Under the pieces are notes generated by a model. The model made no database searches. It was not told where the DNA came from and was given only the letters and a program-made list of their open reading frames with translations. Positions 20,074 to 32,276 of a stretch of 64,000 nucleotides of DNA are shown here, in pieces. Numbering within the stretch: position 1 is the stretch's first letter; the number at the start of each line of letters is the position of its first letter. The translations under genes and the position numbers were made by a program. Origin of the DNA: Takakia lepidozioides (lineage: Eukaryota; Streptophyta; Takakiopsida; Takakiales; Takakiaceae); contig CM060734.1 in the NCBI GenBank assembly GCA_030704615.1, positions 39,758,042 through 39,822,041 of the forward strand, read 5' to 3'.

Positions 20074-21095
20074 TGTCGCGCGGCGTTTACTCACCCATCC
20101 CTTTGTTATCCGAGGCGGAAACTCCAAGATAGAAGAGTTGGAAATCTCTAAGTACTCAGCCCGCTCAGAACAATCAGTCATGACCTACAGCTAGTGTATC
20201 ATGGGGGTGTTTCCTATTTGTTTTCTTTTCCGCATTCATGTTAGCTAGCTACCTTACTATTGATAATTAAGTATCAGTTTGCTTCATCAATCTATCGGAT
20301 TCCATCAACTCATCCATTCATTCCACAGCTTCACTCAGATCTCTCTACACAGTATGAGTATGAAGTATGTATCAGATTAATATCTATCAAGTATCAGGCT
20401 GAAGCCATGGTGACTCTAATCTACTCTACATTACAATTCTATAGCTTGCAATCATCAAGTAACAACAGATCATCATTTCTCCTACTCCGTACTCTTCATC
20501 TTTCTGCTCAGAGATCCCTCTCTGTCTCATTTCCCTTCCTCATGTCCGAAGACCCCTCCCGAAGTCATGTCCAGAAGTGATCTCCACAATCGATGTCAAG
20601 AACTGATTGCAAGCCGTAATCTCAAGAAGTGATCCTCCTCCCGTCCTCGCTCCTCGCTTTATTTTCCTACCCGTTGTTCTAACCATTTTCCTCACTAACC
20701 GTCATCTGTGAACTAATCATGTTCCATTCGCAGATGTTGTTCCCCATAGTCGTTCCCTGTCCTGCTATCCGTTCCCTACGGTCGTGACAGCTGTTTCAAG
20801 CTGTGACTGGCTGTGTGGCTGTGACGGGCTGTGACTGGCTGTGCGACGTGTTGCTGTGACTGGCTGTGTGGCTGTGTCGGCGTGTCGGCTGGCTGTGTGC
20901 GGTTGTGTTGGCTGTGGCTGTGATGGGCTGTGTCGGCTGTGTGACTGTGACGGGCTGTGTTGGCTGTGACGGGCTGTGTCGGACTGTGACGGACTGTGTA
21001 ACCCCCCTCTACAGTGCGCTGCTGTCACCCCTAAGGCTCCTGTTGGTCTCAGTCTGTGCAAAAATTAAGGGTACTCCTCAGATCCCGTAAAAGTG
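20074..21095 (-). repeat. 3' LTR of element C
   Basis: It begins (plus orientation) TGTCGCGCGGCGTTTACTC and ends near CCCGTAAAAGTG. It is about 95% like 33378-34396 by eye, with small indels. It contains a tract of GGCTGTGACGGGCTGTG repeats at about 20780-21000, the same motif as the minisatellite at its left border but on the other strand. Confidence 0.9.
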
Positions 21096-24000
21096 ATATC
21101 GAGGTAATCTTTCAGGCATAGGAGACCCCCGTTGCTTCTTCTCTGCCATCTGAATTGCATAGTCTTCTCCCATGTCAAAAGAATCCGCCGAAGAAACAGT
21201 TGTATCAGAATCCTCATTGCCTCTCAGGTGTTTTAATTGTCGAACTTTTTGTGGAATCCTCTGGGGCATACAATGTTGTCCCTACCATGTCTGGAAGTTT
21301 ATATTTTAAAACTTGCTATAAACGCTGAACGGCAAAATTGGTGAAGACACTGAGCTCCTTGTCTGTCCAGGTGAGTGGGGTACCAATGACTTGTGAATTG
21401 TTCAAGTATTTCCATGCCACATGTCCCTTATAGAAAATATCATCAATGCCGAATTTCTGTGTTGACAAATTGTTCCAGACCGCCTGAAACCATGAACGAA
21501 TTTGAGAATCCTTTTGCATCATAACTTTTGCCTCATAAGGTACATATGAGGTGGCACTGAAGGTAAGACCCAATGATCCCCACTGGAATAACTCAGAAAG
21601 CGCGATTGCATCTTTTGCTGCTCAATGTGATAACGTACCAGAAAACAGCAGCGTAGTATAACCCACATCCATGACAATACTCGCTACCTCCTTGGTCTTG
21701 GTATAAATGAATCCATGTACAACTTGGAAGGCAATTAATTCCCTCAACATTGTACTTGCCTCATGCCAGTATTGTGCAAAGTGATGATCCTCAATTGGTC
21801 GATTGTTCGGAACAACTTTAGTCCTAGTTGCCACTGGCAGCCAAATGCGCATGATTTGGTAGTAATATGACTGCGGAGGACTAAATTCTTTCCAAGCCAA
21901 ATCCAACATGATGGGAATTTGGTTGAAGGGCATAATCATAGCCCTACTATACTCCCTTGCAGCTGGAGTTTTAGGTGGGTTAAAAGCAGCATTGCCCCAT
22001 ACCTCAGGCTGTGGTGGCTGTGGGTGGGTTGTAGTAACAACAGGGTCAGCTACTGGCACAGTGACTTGTTGTGGTGTTGGTGGCACTGGCTTTGTATCAT
22101 TGGCATCCCCTGCACCTCCCGTGAAGAAGACTGAAAAGCCAAAGTTTTGGCTTTTAAATAAGAAGCCATTAGTTGTTCCTGAGGTATATAGACTCTTTTG
22201 TCGATATTTGAAGTGAGGTCCTCCACTTGAGTCTGCAGTCCGTCTACATCCTCCTGTAACTCCGCTATTCTACTATAGACATTGTCTATAGTAGTTGTGG
22301 CATTGTTTTGCACTTGCAGTCTGAGCTCATTCATTCGCTTTGGGTGAGCTTTCGTGGTGCTTTGCCCTCTGGCCTTGTGCTAACCAGACCTGCATAGGTT
22401 ATCCACCAAGTTGCTTGTGGTCCTCTCTGAGAGTGTGCTCCTCTCTTAGTTTGTACACATCTAACTGCTGTTGTAAAGCCTCCATGCGCTTCGCATGAGG
22501 TTCAACCAAATTCGCATAGGCAGCAAGTAGATTATTGGCTTCCTTCCAAGCCTTGTTAGTGACCGAGATTTCATTTCTATTGGCCATGATCGTTTGTTGC
22601 AACTCCAGGATGTACTTCTCTTGATCAGCTTCAATCTGCTTGTATTGCTTGAAAGTATCCTCATTGCGATAGATTGTATTCTTCATATCGACAATGAGTT
22701 TGATGTGCTCAACATTCTCTGTCTGCCTTCGTACATTTTTCCGCTTGACTGTTTATTTCTTTTGTAGATTGGTCAAGCATAGTTGTTAATGTAGCATTTT
22801 GTATGGCCATTCTGTCATGCACTGTCTGCAACTCCGTATGTAGTGCATTCACTTCTTGCAACTTGCTTTCATGCTTCACCTGCATTTGGTATAGCTGTTG
22901 CTTATGTGCTTCGTGCAATTGGTCTTGCGCGGGCCTGCCTCAATCAATTGTTCCTTGGCCAATTGCAAAGCCGCTTCTGTATTCTCCAAGTCTTGCTGCA
23001 TCTTGAGAGTGACCTCTTCATCGACCTTGTTTGCACACTCAGTGGCTAGTCGAGCCTCAAACTCCTTCCTGAGTTCTTCTCTCAAGGCTGTCAATTGGGT
23101 AGTTGGAACATGGATTTGACATAAGTCCCCAACAAATTAAGTGTCCTGCCTATGGAACTCATAAGCATTGCCTGTTGAGGGTCATCATGGTGAGCTTGCT
23201 GCTGTTCTCCTTCTCCCTGATCCTCGACAGTGTGATGTCTCACGAACCACTCAGGCCATTGTCCCACCAGATTTTCTTCCTGAACCACTTCATCTGTCAC
23301 TAATGCTGCAGTGTCTTGGCATTCTACCTGTGGTACCTCCGGCACAGGTGTGTGTATTATATGCACTCAGGATTTCCCTGGGCAACTGTTGCACCTCTGG
23401 AATCTCTGCCTCCTTGACCAGACCAGAATATTCATAGAGAAGGTCCCCCTTCTCAATTCTGCCACTATCTGTTCTGTAGTGGGAATATCTAACCCTTCTT
23501 TTTCCAAATCAATTATTTCTGGTTGAGCTGCATGGACAACTTGTGGTAACCTTGTGACAAGCCGATCATCTGGCTGTGATGGCTGTGATACTGAAGTAAC
23601 TTCCTCTTCCCTCTCTGAAGGTCCTGCTTCTAGTAATAGCAGTTCTCTGTGCTGCTGTGCCCCTTCCTGCATAAAAACTTGGGAAACATTATCATGCGGA
23701 TTCCGTGAAGCCAGTGGATCCGCCACTACAGTCTTTCCCCGCCTCTGTCTCTTATTCTCGGTTTGCCCCTGCCAGTCCACCCTCACTGTGTGAAGAGCCT
23801 TGCTCTTCCATTGCAGTGGTTTCTGGCTCAAACACTCCCATCTCCTTTCTTTCTCGCGCATCAAGGATGCCAGAATCAAGAATTATTTGAGCAATGATTG
23901 GGCCAGACATTATGATAGGAGACTTTGCGGCAGTACCCTGTAATCTTTTCATCTCCTCTACCAGTGCGTTGTACATTATGTCCGCCCATTCTACCTCTTC

Positions 24001-24750
24001 TCCTCTCAGGCTTTGAGTATTTCCTCTGTGAAGCTGCTCAAATACTGTTGGTTCTGTTTCATGGCAACAGAACGTTCAATACCTGGCCTACCTCCTTTAG
24101 CCCTGGGTACACGGCTTTGGTACAAGCTAACCCTGAGTTTTAAAGAAACTCCCTTCTTGGAATAAGTCCCCTATTTGCAGTCTTGCCCTGTGCCCCTCCA
24201 CATGCACTTGACCTGCTGGCAATCGAAACAATTGCTGTAGGTATAGGGGAGTAATTTCTAATTCCACTCCCTCACCGTTGTTGCTCCTGTCCTTAGGCTC
24301 AAGTTCTGCAAGAATTGTAACATGTACTGTCTATGGTGCAATGTCCAATCTTGGTTTTGCAATCCTTGCAATCTCAGCTCCTTCAGTAACTGTACTGCCT
24401 GTGGCAATCGTTTGTTTCTGCAGATTGTGGTGCTCTTCACCCTGATTTCCTCCATTCCTCTCACTCTCTTCATTCTAGACCCACAGAAATGTTTTTGGCT
24501 GTAACAATAAAGAATGCCTGTAGTGCACAAAGCATAAACGTATGGTTGCCACAAAAAGCTATGGGTAATTTCTTGTAAGCCTGTGGGGCTTGCAAGCATC
24601 GATCAAGAGAAAAGATCCGCTCTGTTCTTTCGTCCCTATGCCACTGCGTAAGTAGTATTGCAAGCGTATAGTCTGTTAGTTCCTCCATAGCTTCAAAGCT
24701 ATCGCATTGATGGTTTGTCCCGTCGAGACGCCCGTTACTTAGAACGACGC
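21096..24750 (-). pseudogene. Accessory reading frame downstream of integrase in element C
   Basis: About 3.6 kb on the minus strand contains a chain of frames that together look like one broken protein. It starts near 24688 (MEELTDYTLAILLTQWHRD). A charged middle part (24000-23100) is followed by a long coiled coil (about 23094-22100, for example LRKEFEARLATECANKVDEE and LEVEDLTSNID-like heptads), then a more globular end (LDLAWKEFSPPQSYYYQIM at about 21880; IRSWFQAVWNNL near 21480). I recognise no catalytic motif, no signal peptide and no transmembrane span, so it is not a classical env. Role unknown; structural or RNA-binding functions are possible. Frame changes occur every 200-500 bases. 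Confidence 0.6.
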
Positions 24751-25179
24751 CGACTCTTGCGCTTAAATTCCCTCCAATTTCTTGATCTTTTTTCTGGCTT
24801 TCGATTGCTGTAACCGCTGTGACTGGATTTTAGATTTAATTTTCTTTAGTGGACTTTCCCTGCTGATTGTCCACTAGGATCACACATGTGACAAGAATTT
24901 CGCTTTTCTGTACTTGTCGTTTGTTCCGTTCCCCTTTTTCCGTATTCATTAATGGGCCCGCCATTCATCCGAATTGACGCGCTAAGTAGGTACTTTGACG
25001 GCCATTCTTGTCCTCTTTCTTGATGACACCTGTTCTTTGCACTTCCTCTCTCAGCTGTGTGTCGCGCCCTGACTTCCACACCTATTTTTAAACTGGTTTC
25101 CGTCCTTTCTTCCGTCGGCCATTTTCCTGAAGTTATGTGCGTCCACCTGTCACTGATTCTATGGATTGTGTAACCCTAG

Positions 25180-25410
25180 TAGGCTGTGTTGAGCTGTGAC
25201 AGGCTGTGTCATACTGTGGTACGCTGTGATAGGCTGTGATGCACTGTGGTAAGTTGTGATGGCTGTGACACGCTGTGGTAGTTGTGATAGGCTGTGTTGC
25301 GCCCGTGATGGCTGTGATAGGCTGTGTTTCGCCTTGATATAGGCGTGATGATGATAGGCTGTGTCGGCTGTGATAGGCTGTGATGGGCTGTGAACGTCGT
25401 GATGGGCTTG
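25180..25410. repeat. CTGTGA-type repeat tract inside element C
   Basis: About 230 bases of GATAGGCTGTGATGGGCTGTGA-like units occur between the integrase end and the accessory frame. The motif is the one found in the element C LTRs and in the minisatellite. Minus-strand translations (SQPITAYHS) are repeat by-products. Confidence 0.75.
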
Positions 25411-25568
25411 ATAGGCTTGTCACGCTTGTTGCCCGCCCTGTCATATATGCTCGGCCTAGCGACAAGTGCTCCATACTCCGTTGGTAACACTGGCGCAGCC
25501 CGTGACTGCTCTTGCGTTTCAACATGCAAATCATGCTGCAATGGTTTGTCATGGACCACTGTACCCCT

Positions 25569-26692
25569 TCAACTTATTGGCATTGACTCTTCCCAGCATT
25601 TCTTTGTTAATGGTTTGTAACATGGCGGTGTTGTTATCATACATCTTTTGTATGACATAAGGTCATTTCCATGGTGATTTAAGCTTAGAAGCTTTAATCT
25701 TTCCCTTTTCTGCAACCATAGAACCAAATCTCCCGTCTTAAAAGTTTTTAACTTGCCTTCATCAAACTGTTCCTTCCTCTTCATCTGAATTCTGGTCATA
25801 TTATCAGCTGCATCAGCACGTACTTCTTCCACATGGTATAATTCATGTTTCCTGACCTTAATGGAATCTTGCAATTCCATTCTCTTTCCCCATTCCGTTC
25901 TCATGGTAGGTAACAGGAATTCCACTGGAAGTAAGGCTTCCATACCATAAACTAATTGGAATGGTGTATACTTAGTGGTGACTTTATATGAAGTCCTGTA
26001 TGACCACAAAGCTGTCAACAGCTTTGTATCCCAATCCGTTCTGTTTGCATTGACTATCTTAGCCAAGATAGTACATAGTATTTTGTTGGTAGCCTCTGCC
26101 TGTCCATTACCCTGTGGGTAATATGTTGTACTCTTCCTATGCACAATCATGAACTCTTTAGTCAACAATCAATGGTCTCATTAATGAAGTGACTTCCATG
26201 ATCACTGATAAATTCTAAGGGACAGCCAAATCGTGTAAGTATGTTTCTCATATAAGAACCTTGTGTGGACTTGGCTGTGTTTGTCCCTCAAAGCTTTAGC
26301 TTCCACCCACTTCGTAGTATAATCAGTGCTGTAATTATGTACCTGTTCCGTGTATTCTTGGCTGGTGGGTTAATTGGTCCAACAAAGTCTAGTCCCCATT
26401 TCTGAAATGGTTCCGTAGGCATTGTAGGATGCAAGGCCATCCTTCCAGATCTCTGCAAAGGTCCTAGCCTCTGACATTCATCACAACTTTGACAATACTT
26501 GTGTACATCTTTGAATAAAGTAGGCCACCAGTAACCTGCGAGTAGTATCTTTCTACTGGTAGTCTCTTCTCCAAAATGACCTCCAGCCACTCCTTTATGA
26601 ACTTCCTCCAAAACTTTATTTACTTCATGGTGGTACAAGCATCGTTTTAGTACTCCATCAGGTCCTAGCTTATACATTCTGCTCCCTACCAT
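25569..26692 (-). pseudogene. Integrase of element C
   Basis: The HHCC zinc finger is clear (HKGVAGGHFG, then CQSCDEC at about 26470-26490). The catalytic core gives Asp in WGLDFVGP (about 26386) and Glu in YYPQGNGQAEATNK (about 26090-26130). The middle Asp segment, TDNGxxF in the family, should lie at 26170-26290, where the frame is broken. The C-terminal region ends with FKTGDLVLWLQ, the GPY/F-like module. No chromodomain or PHD finger is seen. An integrase of this type inserts the cDNA with a 4-6 base target duplication. Confidence 0.88.
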
Positions 26693-26744
26693 AGTGTAAG
26701 GTAGAGCTTTGATAGCGATTCTCTTCCTCTGCTCCTTACCATAA

Positions 26745-27240
26745 CTAGGTGGGCATTGACCATGAGTAAGGGTAGTATCTGATTGGCCACTGCCAATCTA
26801 ACCATTCATCTGCACTTCCTTGCACCTCCATTACAAATAAACTCGCATCAGGTAACTGATCTTCCACTCCTGTGCGGCCTCCTGTTGTTAGTCGTGACAA
26901 ATGATCTGCCACAAGATGCAAACGGCCAAGCTTGTAAATAACTTCGAGCTCAAACTCATGCAATCATTAACCACCTCGCTATCCTTCCACTTATCAAAGG
27001 TTTGTTCACCAGATATATCAGAGCCTGATGATCCACATAAAACATAAACTTTCTTCCCAATAGGTAATGCCTGAATTTCTTGACTGCATAATCATTGTCA
27101 GTGCTTCTCTTCAGTTGTGCTATAGTTCCTTTCAGCACTGTTCATCAACCTGCTAGCATAGTACACAGGTGAATCTATATTTCCTGTGCTCCCAACGCTT
27201 TCTCCTGCCATCACAGTGAACATGAAATACTACATGCTAG
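26745..27240 (-). pseudogene. RNase H of element C
   Basis: The recognisable pieces are YAVKKFRHYLLGRKFMFYVDH (residues in order: a Lys/Arg-rich helix then the catalytic Asp and His of VDHQAL) and, downstream, LEVIYKLGRLHLVADHLSRL, the typical end of gypsy RNase H. The N-terminal acidic residues fall in a broken frame at 27140-27250. Confidence 0.8.
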
Positions 27241-27250
27241 TGAGGGTTAA

Positions 27251-27961
27251 TCAGCACAGTGTAGTTGTTACTGACAGTGTAAGTTCCTCAAACGCCTGTT
27301 GACATTCAGCTGTCCAGGCAAACACTGCATCTTTCTTCAGAAGCTTGCTCAATGGTGCTGCTATTTGTGCATACCTTTTGACAAATCTTCTGTAATAACT
27401 GGTTTGCCCAAGGAATCTCCTTAAACTCTTAACATTTAGTGGTGGTGGAGAGGTTTTAATGGCCTTTGTCTTCCTGGGATCCACAAGAAGTCCCTTCTTA
27501 CACACAATGTGTCCCAGAAGCACCCCTGAGTTCACACAGAAAGTACACTTCTCTGGATTCAGGCCCAGACCTCTCATCCTGCATTTGGCCAGACATAACT
27601 CCAATTTATGCAAGTGTTCATTCTTAGAGCTGTACACACTGAAATCATCCAAGAACACCTGCATGAAAACATCCAGATACTCATGAAAAGATTCACTTAT
27701 TACTCTCTGAAAAGTTGCTAGTGCATTACAAAGTCCAAAGGGCATGACTTTGTATGCATAAGCACCCCAGTCTGTGATGAAAGCTGTCTTTCCTTGATCT
27801 TCTTCTGCCACTTGCACTTGATTATAACCACTGAAGCCATCCATGAATGAGTACATCTCATGGCCTGCCACAGTGTCCAATACTGCTTCTGTGAATGGCA
27901 AAGGGAAATCGTCGGACAAAACCTGCTGGTGCAAATATTCATTAGCGCGCTTGGTGCTCAA
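27251..27961 (-). pseudogene. Reverse transcriptase of element C, C-terminal part
   Basis: An open frame of 236 codons holds DDFPLPFTEAVLD, SFMDGFSGYNQVQV, KVMPFGLCNALATFQR and the active-site box as FLDD (YxDD family, Phe for Tyr). The thumb has FCVNSGVLLGHIV and the connection FLGQTSYYRRFVKRYA. It begins just after the foreign insert, which separates it from the fingers subdomain at 29188-29790. The match of the two sides shows that the insertion point lies between KK and LSTK of the fingers. Confidence 0.92.
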
Positions 27962-29211
27962 GGGAAATGAGGGTTTTGTTTCTGAGAAAAGTAGTGTATG
28001 ACCAATGTATCACAGACGCAAGAAGTCACAAAACAAAGAAATCTTTCGCACTTCCCTGGAAAGGTTAGAGACCATCATACAGACGCACAGACTTTGTTTC
28101 CAATTTTCACTTTCATTTTAGGGTTTAACAATCTATGTGAGGTGGGGTGGCAGCCATTTGGAAAGGTCCCAGCTCTTGAAGACGGGGACTTCCAGATCTT
28201 TGGTAAGCTCTCAAACGAACCCCACTGTTGTCTATCTCTATGACACTCCTGATAGTTGTAATCAGAATATGTATATTACACTCAGTTGTTGTCTCTATGT
28301 GTAAGTTTGAGCTTATCTGGATTATGGGTCCGTTTGGCAGAGTCCCGAGCTATAGCAAAGTATATCCTCAAAAAATACAAGGGTCAAGGCGCACCTGATC
28401 TGCTTGGGAAAACTCTGCAAGAGCAAGCCATTGTCAACCAATGGGTGGAAGTGGAGGGCCAGAATTTCAATCCTCCAGCTGGAGATATCATCAGAGAGCA
28501 TTTCATTTCCAACGTGATGAAGAGACCTCTCGACAAAGAGCTAATTGTCTCCGCAACTGCTAAGCTGGAGAAGGTTTTGGATGTCTATGAAGCTCACTTG
28601 TCAAAGAACAGGTACCTTGCGGTGACCATTATACCATCTCCTTCACATCCCTGCTCTTGACCAAATAATGACTTTGCAAGGGGAGTGCATTGCATCTCGG
28701 AAGCACGTGGATGCATGGCAGAAAGACATTCTCAAGCGCAGTGCGTGGAAGAAAGCTTTGGAATCCAGTTCAACCTCTTTCTGACTCCGCTGATTTAAAT
28801 AAGCTGGTTTTTTGGGTCAAGATTTCGTCTCAGCTCAGGGCCCCGCTATGTTGACGGTACTATGCATGGTGGTATATAAAGTGTGTAGTTTGATTGGAGT
28901 AGGGGACTGGGCCCGGTAGACAGTCTGTGCCTGCTTCAACGATGGGACAAGAATCCTTGTCTCTGCATATAGTCCCCAGATCTTCATGTGGTAATTATGC
29001 GAGGCTGCTTCTAAAAGTGTTCAGATTGATTGCAAGAGTACGAGACTCTTCCTCCCCCACTTAGGGGGCAAGTGCCTTCATGGCCATGTTCACCTTTCGA
29101 CAAACGGTTTGTTTTTGTTTGTTCGAAATTCCATTATGAACAGAAAAACATGCACTTCGCACTTATCAAAATCATTGATTTCTGACATTATAAATCTGCA
29201 GTAATAGGCCC
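27962..29211. other. 1.25-kb foreign insert in the element C RT, carrying a GST fragment
   Basis: The insert splits the RT codons for VNYKK (right side) from those for LSTKRANEY (left side). It contains phi-class GST exons with their intron on the plus strand plus about 160 and 430 bases of flank without other genes. No terminal inverted repeats or target duplication are visible at the borders. Confidence 0.75.
28122..28784 (+). pseudogene. Phi-class glutathione S-transferase gene fragment (exons 2 and 3)
   Basis: GSTs of the plant phi class conjugate glutathione to electrophiles in the cytosol. Exon 2 (28122-28202) ends the N-terminal thioredoxin-like domain with QPFGKVPALEDGDFQIF. An intron GTAAGC...GGCAG follows, and exon 3 (28341-28784) resumes in phase with ESRAIAKYILKKYKG, the glutathione-site ESRAI motif of the family. 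The helical domain continues to KVLDVYEAHLSKNRYLA. There a one-base loss shifts the frame; GDHYT and then HIPALDQIM and AWKKALE are read in other frames to a TGA. Exon 1 with the catalytic Ser is missing. The intron is retained, so the piece moved as DNA, not as a reverse-transcribed mRNA. Confidence 0.9.
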
Positions 29212-29790
29212 CTTCTTGTAGTTCACACATACTCTTAGTTTACCATTCTTCTTGGGAACTATAACAAAGGGTGACAACCAAGTTGTATACTCTATTGGGT
29301 ATATAAACTTAGCCTCAGCCAACTTTTTGATCTCTTCTCCAACCTTCTGTGCGTAGTTGGGATTCATTCTGTACCTCGCCTGCTTGATTGGTACTGACCC
29401 TGGTTCCAGTTCAATCTTATGCTGACAGACTTCAGGTGGTATCCCTTTTAGATCCTCATAGCTCCAAGCAAATACATCTCTGCATTTGATGAACAAGCTC
29501 TTAGCTTCTTCAAAGAATTCTGGCTCCAAATCAGCTCCTACTTTCACCATCCTCGGTTCCTCTTTAGTTCCCACATTCACTTCCCTCACCTGCTCATCAG
29601 CTGTGATTGTCCAACCAGTCACCACTTCATCCTGTAAACTCACAGTGGCTGGTTCCTCTAGGATTTCCATTTCTCCTTCTCTTTCTTCATAGAAATGTGA
29701 TGGGTAACTGCTGGTTTCCTCTTCAGTTGGTGTTGCTGTCACTACACCACAGCAGATACCTCTTAAACAACTTAGGCTTTCCAGCCGCAT
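29212..29790 (-). pseudogene. Protease-RT connector and RT fingers of element C
   Basis: The frame carries an acidic connector, then FIKCRDVFAWSYEDLKGIPP, IELEPGSVPIKQARYRMNP, a WLSPFVIVPKKNGKLRVCVNYKK run of the RT fingers (residues given in pieces: WLSPFVIVPKK then LRVCVNYKK) and stops where the GST insert begins. These are standard gypsy RT N-terminal motifs. Confidence 0.9.
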
Positions 29791-30001
29791 CTCTGCAACC
29801 TGCTCCCACTCTGGGTGTGCAGCAAATAGGGTAGCTTCCTGCTCCTCATCCAGTCCTCTCTCCAGTCATACTCTCTGACTCCTCGAGGTCTTCTCGTAGC
29901 AGGTAATCTACTAGATTTCTTTGTGGTAATTTGTATCTCGTGTATCCCATTATGCACGGTTAGTAACTGAGAATTCCAGTCATGGAATACCCTGGCCTGT
30001 T

Positions 30002-30517
30002 TCAGCCACGGACGTCCAATAATAAGGAGTAAGCCTCCATGACTTCATCCATCTTCAACACAGTTATTGTGATCATAAAGATCATCTTCTGTATCTGTAT
30101 CTTAACTCCTCTTATTAATCCCAATGGCTGTACACTTCTTTGATCTGCCATTGTTACTGTAAATGGGGCTGGTTTCATGTTACTTAGACCAAGCTTCTTT
30201 CTTAATTGGTCTGTCATGATATTTACTCCAGAACCTCCATCTATCAGTACATCAGTTAGTTCTGTGCTTCCAATTCTCAATTGGATTACTGGCATAGAAT
30301 CATCAAAGTCCATGACTGTTTCTCGCCCTTCCGGCTTCACATTATAACTGGTCACCTTGCTGTTCAGGTCTGTGTTTCCTGTCTCCTGGGCAATTCGATT
30401 GATTGCTTGATACAGCCTGTGCCTACAATAAGGTGCCACAGCCAATAGCTGTCCAATGGTAATCTTTGCTTTGGTCTGGCATATTACTTCAGCCAAAGTC
30501 TCTTCATTACTTTGCAT
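30002..30517 (-). pseudogene. Aspartic protease of element C
   Basis: The protease centre is VLIDGGSGVNIMT (about 30210-30250), with Asp-Gly-Gly instead of Asp-Ser/Thr-Gly, a variant common in some plant gypsy lineages. The second half has AYSLLL, and just past a frame change IIGRPWLKQARVFHDW, the usual end of this protease type. The frame is open for 171 codons. Confidence 0.88.
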
Positions 30518-30840
30518 GTCCGCATCTTCTTTCTTCCTTTCATCACTTCTTCTTCTCCATCTCAGAAATCTGCCACAGGAATATCAGTACTCTTCTGCAT
30601 TTCCCTTATGGTATCTGCCACTTCCTTGTGCAGTTCCTTCTCATCTCTCCAAGCCTCATCATCTTCAGGCATATCACTTCCACCTTCATTATCATCATCT
30701 TCCTCAACTACTGGAGGTATTATTTGCTTTGCTTCTTGTTACTATCATTGTACTTACTTCTGGTACAACACATGGCCTAACCATGTGAGCTGCCACCACT
30801 GGGCCCTCATTCACAGGAGCTCTCATCTCATTCTGGTGTC

Positions 30841-32120
30841 TTATCCAGAATGAACAGGCTGCCTTGCGATGTCCTGGCTGATTACAATAGTAACATAGTT
30901 CTTCACCATTGGGTCCTCGCCCTTGGTCTGCTCTTGGATTATTTCTGTAATCCTGATTCCCGGGCTGGTAATTCCCCCTTGGATTACCCTGATAGTTGCC
31001 TCTGGAATTTCCTTGGTAATTCCTCTTGAATTACCTCTCCCTTCCATGCCATTGTTATAACCACCAGACCTACCATAGTGGTCCTGATCATTGTTTCTTC
31101 TTGGCTGGGGCTGCACCTGATGCACCCTTACTTGCCTAGGTTCTCTTGCAGCTGTCCTTCTGTTGTAGTAACAATTCTCAGTAGAATGGTTATCCATTTT
31201 ACAGATAGTACAGTGTTTCTCCTTCATGTGGCATTCTGTGGTGGTGGCCTTCATTCTGGCACTTTGCACACCATACACCCTTCCTCCAATGTGTTGCAGC
31301 CTCTGTGGCATACTTCTTCAAGATTTCTTCCAATCTTTTCTCATAGTTATCCCTCTTCAACTTCTCCTTCTCTTACTCTTCCTTTTTAGTTCTTGCTCTT
31401 CTTCTTCATCTGACTCATCCTCAGAGTCCTCATCATCCCTTTTTCTCTCTCCTGAGCATTCCCAATTGCTCAATTCTGTTTGCAGTTTCAAATGCCTCCT
31501 CCACTGTATTATGGGGTAACATATCCACTTTCTTTTGCAACTCTGGTCTTAGTCCACTCACAAACCAAGTCTTCTGTAAACCTGGTGCTGGTATTGCAGC
31601 CAGCTTTTTCATCATCTTTTCCATATACTCCTCAACAGTTTCATGCTTCTTTTGCTTTAACTGTTGTAAACTTCCATACACTTCATCCTCAGTTTTACTT
31701 GTCCTGAACCTATTTCGGAATGCTGTATTCAAGCCATTCCAGGTTAGGAAATGATTATCAGGGAATCTTGCATACCATTCACTTGCTTTCTTGATAAGTG
31801 AACAAGGAAACAATCTCATCTTGGCATCATCGCCATTCTCATTGTTCACTATACACATGTGCTCAAATTGGCTAATGTGTACATCGATCCCCTTTTCCTG
31901 AATATATTGGAAAATGTGGTTTTGCCCGTGTTGGTTGTAACGCCATCTGTGGCCCTACCTTCTGCCCACTGACAGGTGCTGGCACCCTTGCTGGTGCTGG
32001 TCCTTCAGGACCTGTTGTTGTTATGGTGGATCTTCCACCAAGTGGTGGCCCTTGAGCACTCTTTGCTACTGGCCCCACGATATTCACAGTATTCCCAGCT
32101 TCAGTTGCACTACTTCCCAC
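30841..32120 (-). pseudogene. gag of element C (capsid and two zinc knuckles)
   Basis: A Gly/Pro/Ala linker (32120-31900) leads into the capsid, with LIKKASEWYARFPDNHFLTW, FRNRFRTSKTEDEVYGSL and FVSGLRPELQKKV (31858-31433): the retrotransposon gag fold. A frame change follows. The next frame carries CTICKMDNHSTENC and, near 30855-30895, CYYCNQPGHRKAAC, both CX2CX4HX4C knuckles, joined by an Arg/Gln/Gly-rich RNA-binding-like stretch. Confidence 0.88.
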
Positions 32121-32276
32121 ACTCCCTGTCCCCCCGAGCCAGATCCAGGCAGCCCGCCTGATCCCCTTGAGCCGACACCTTCGTTGGCCTGTGATCCAAG
32201 TGCTCCACTTGATCCAGGTCCAACGGGTTGGGATGTCCTGGTTGTAGTCTCAACCTCAGCTGTTGGGTCTACTTCT

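Noticed and set aside
19068-20194. Two open frames of 139 and 181 codons rich in Pro, Gln, His and Ser
   Set aside because: They are translations of the CACAGCC minisatellite; the repeat is open in several frames and has no start or domain signal.
21096-24750. An env-like gene in element C
   Set aside because: No signal peptide, transmembrane helix or furin-like site can be seen in any of the frames.
27962-29211. Pack-MULE or Helitron carrying the GST piece
   Set aside because: No terminal inverted repeats, 9-base duplication, or TC...CTRR ends were found at the borders; mechanism left open.
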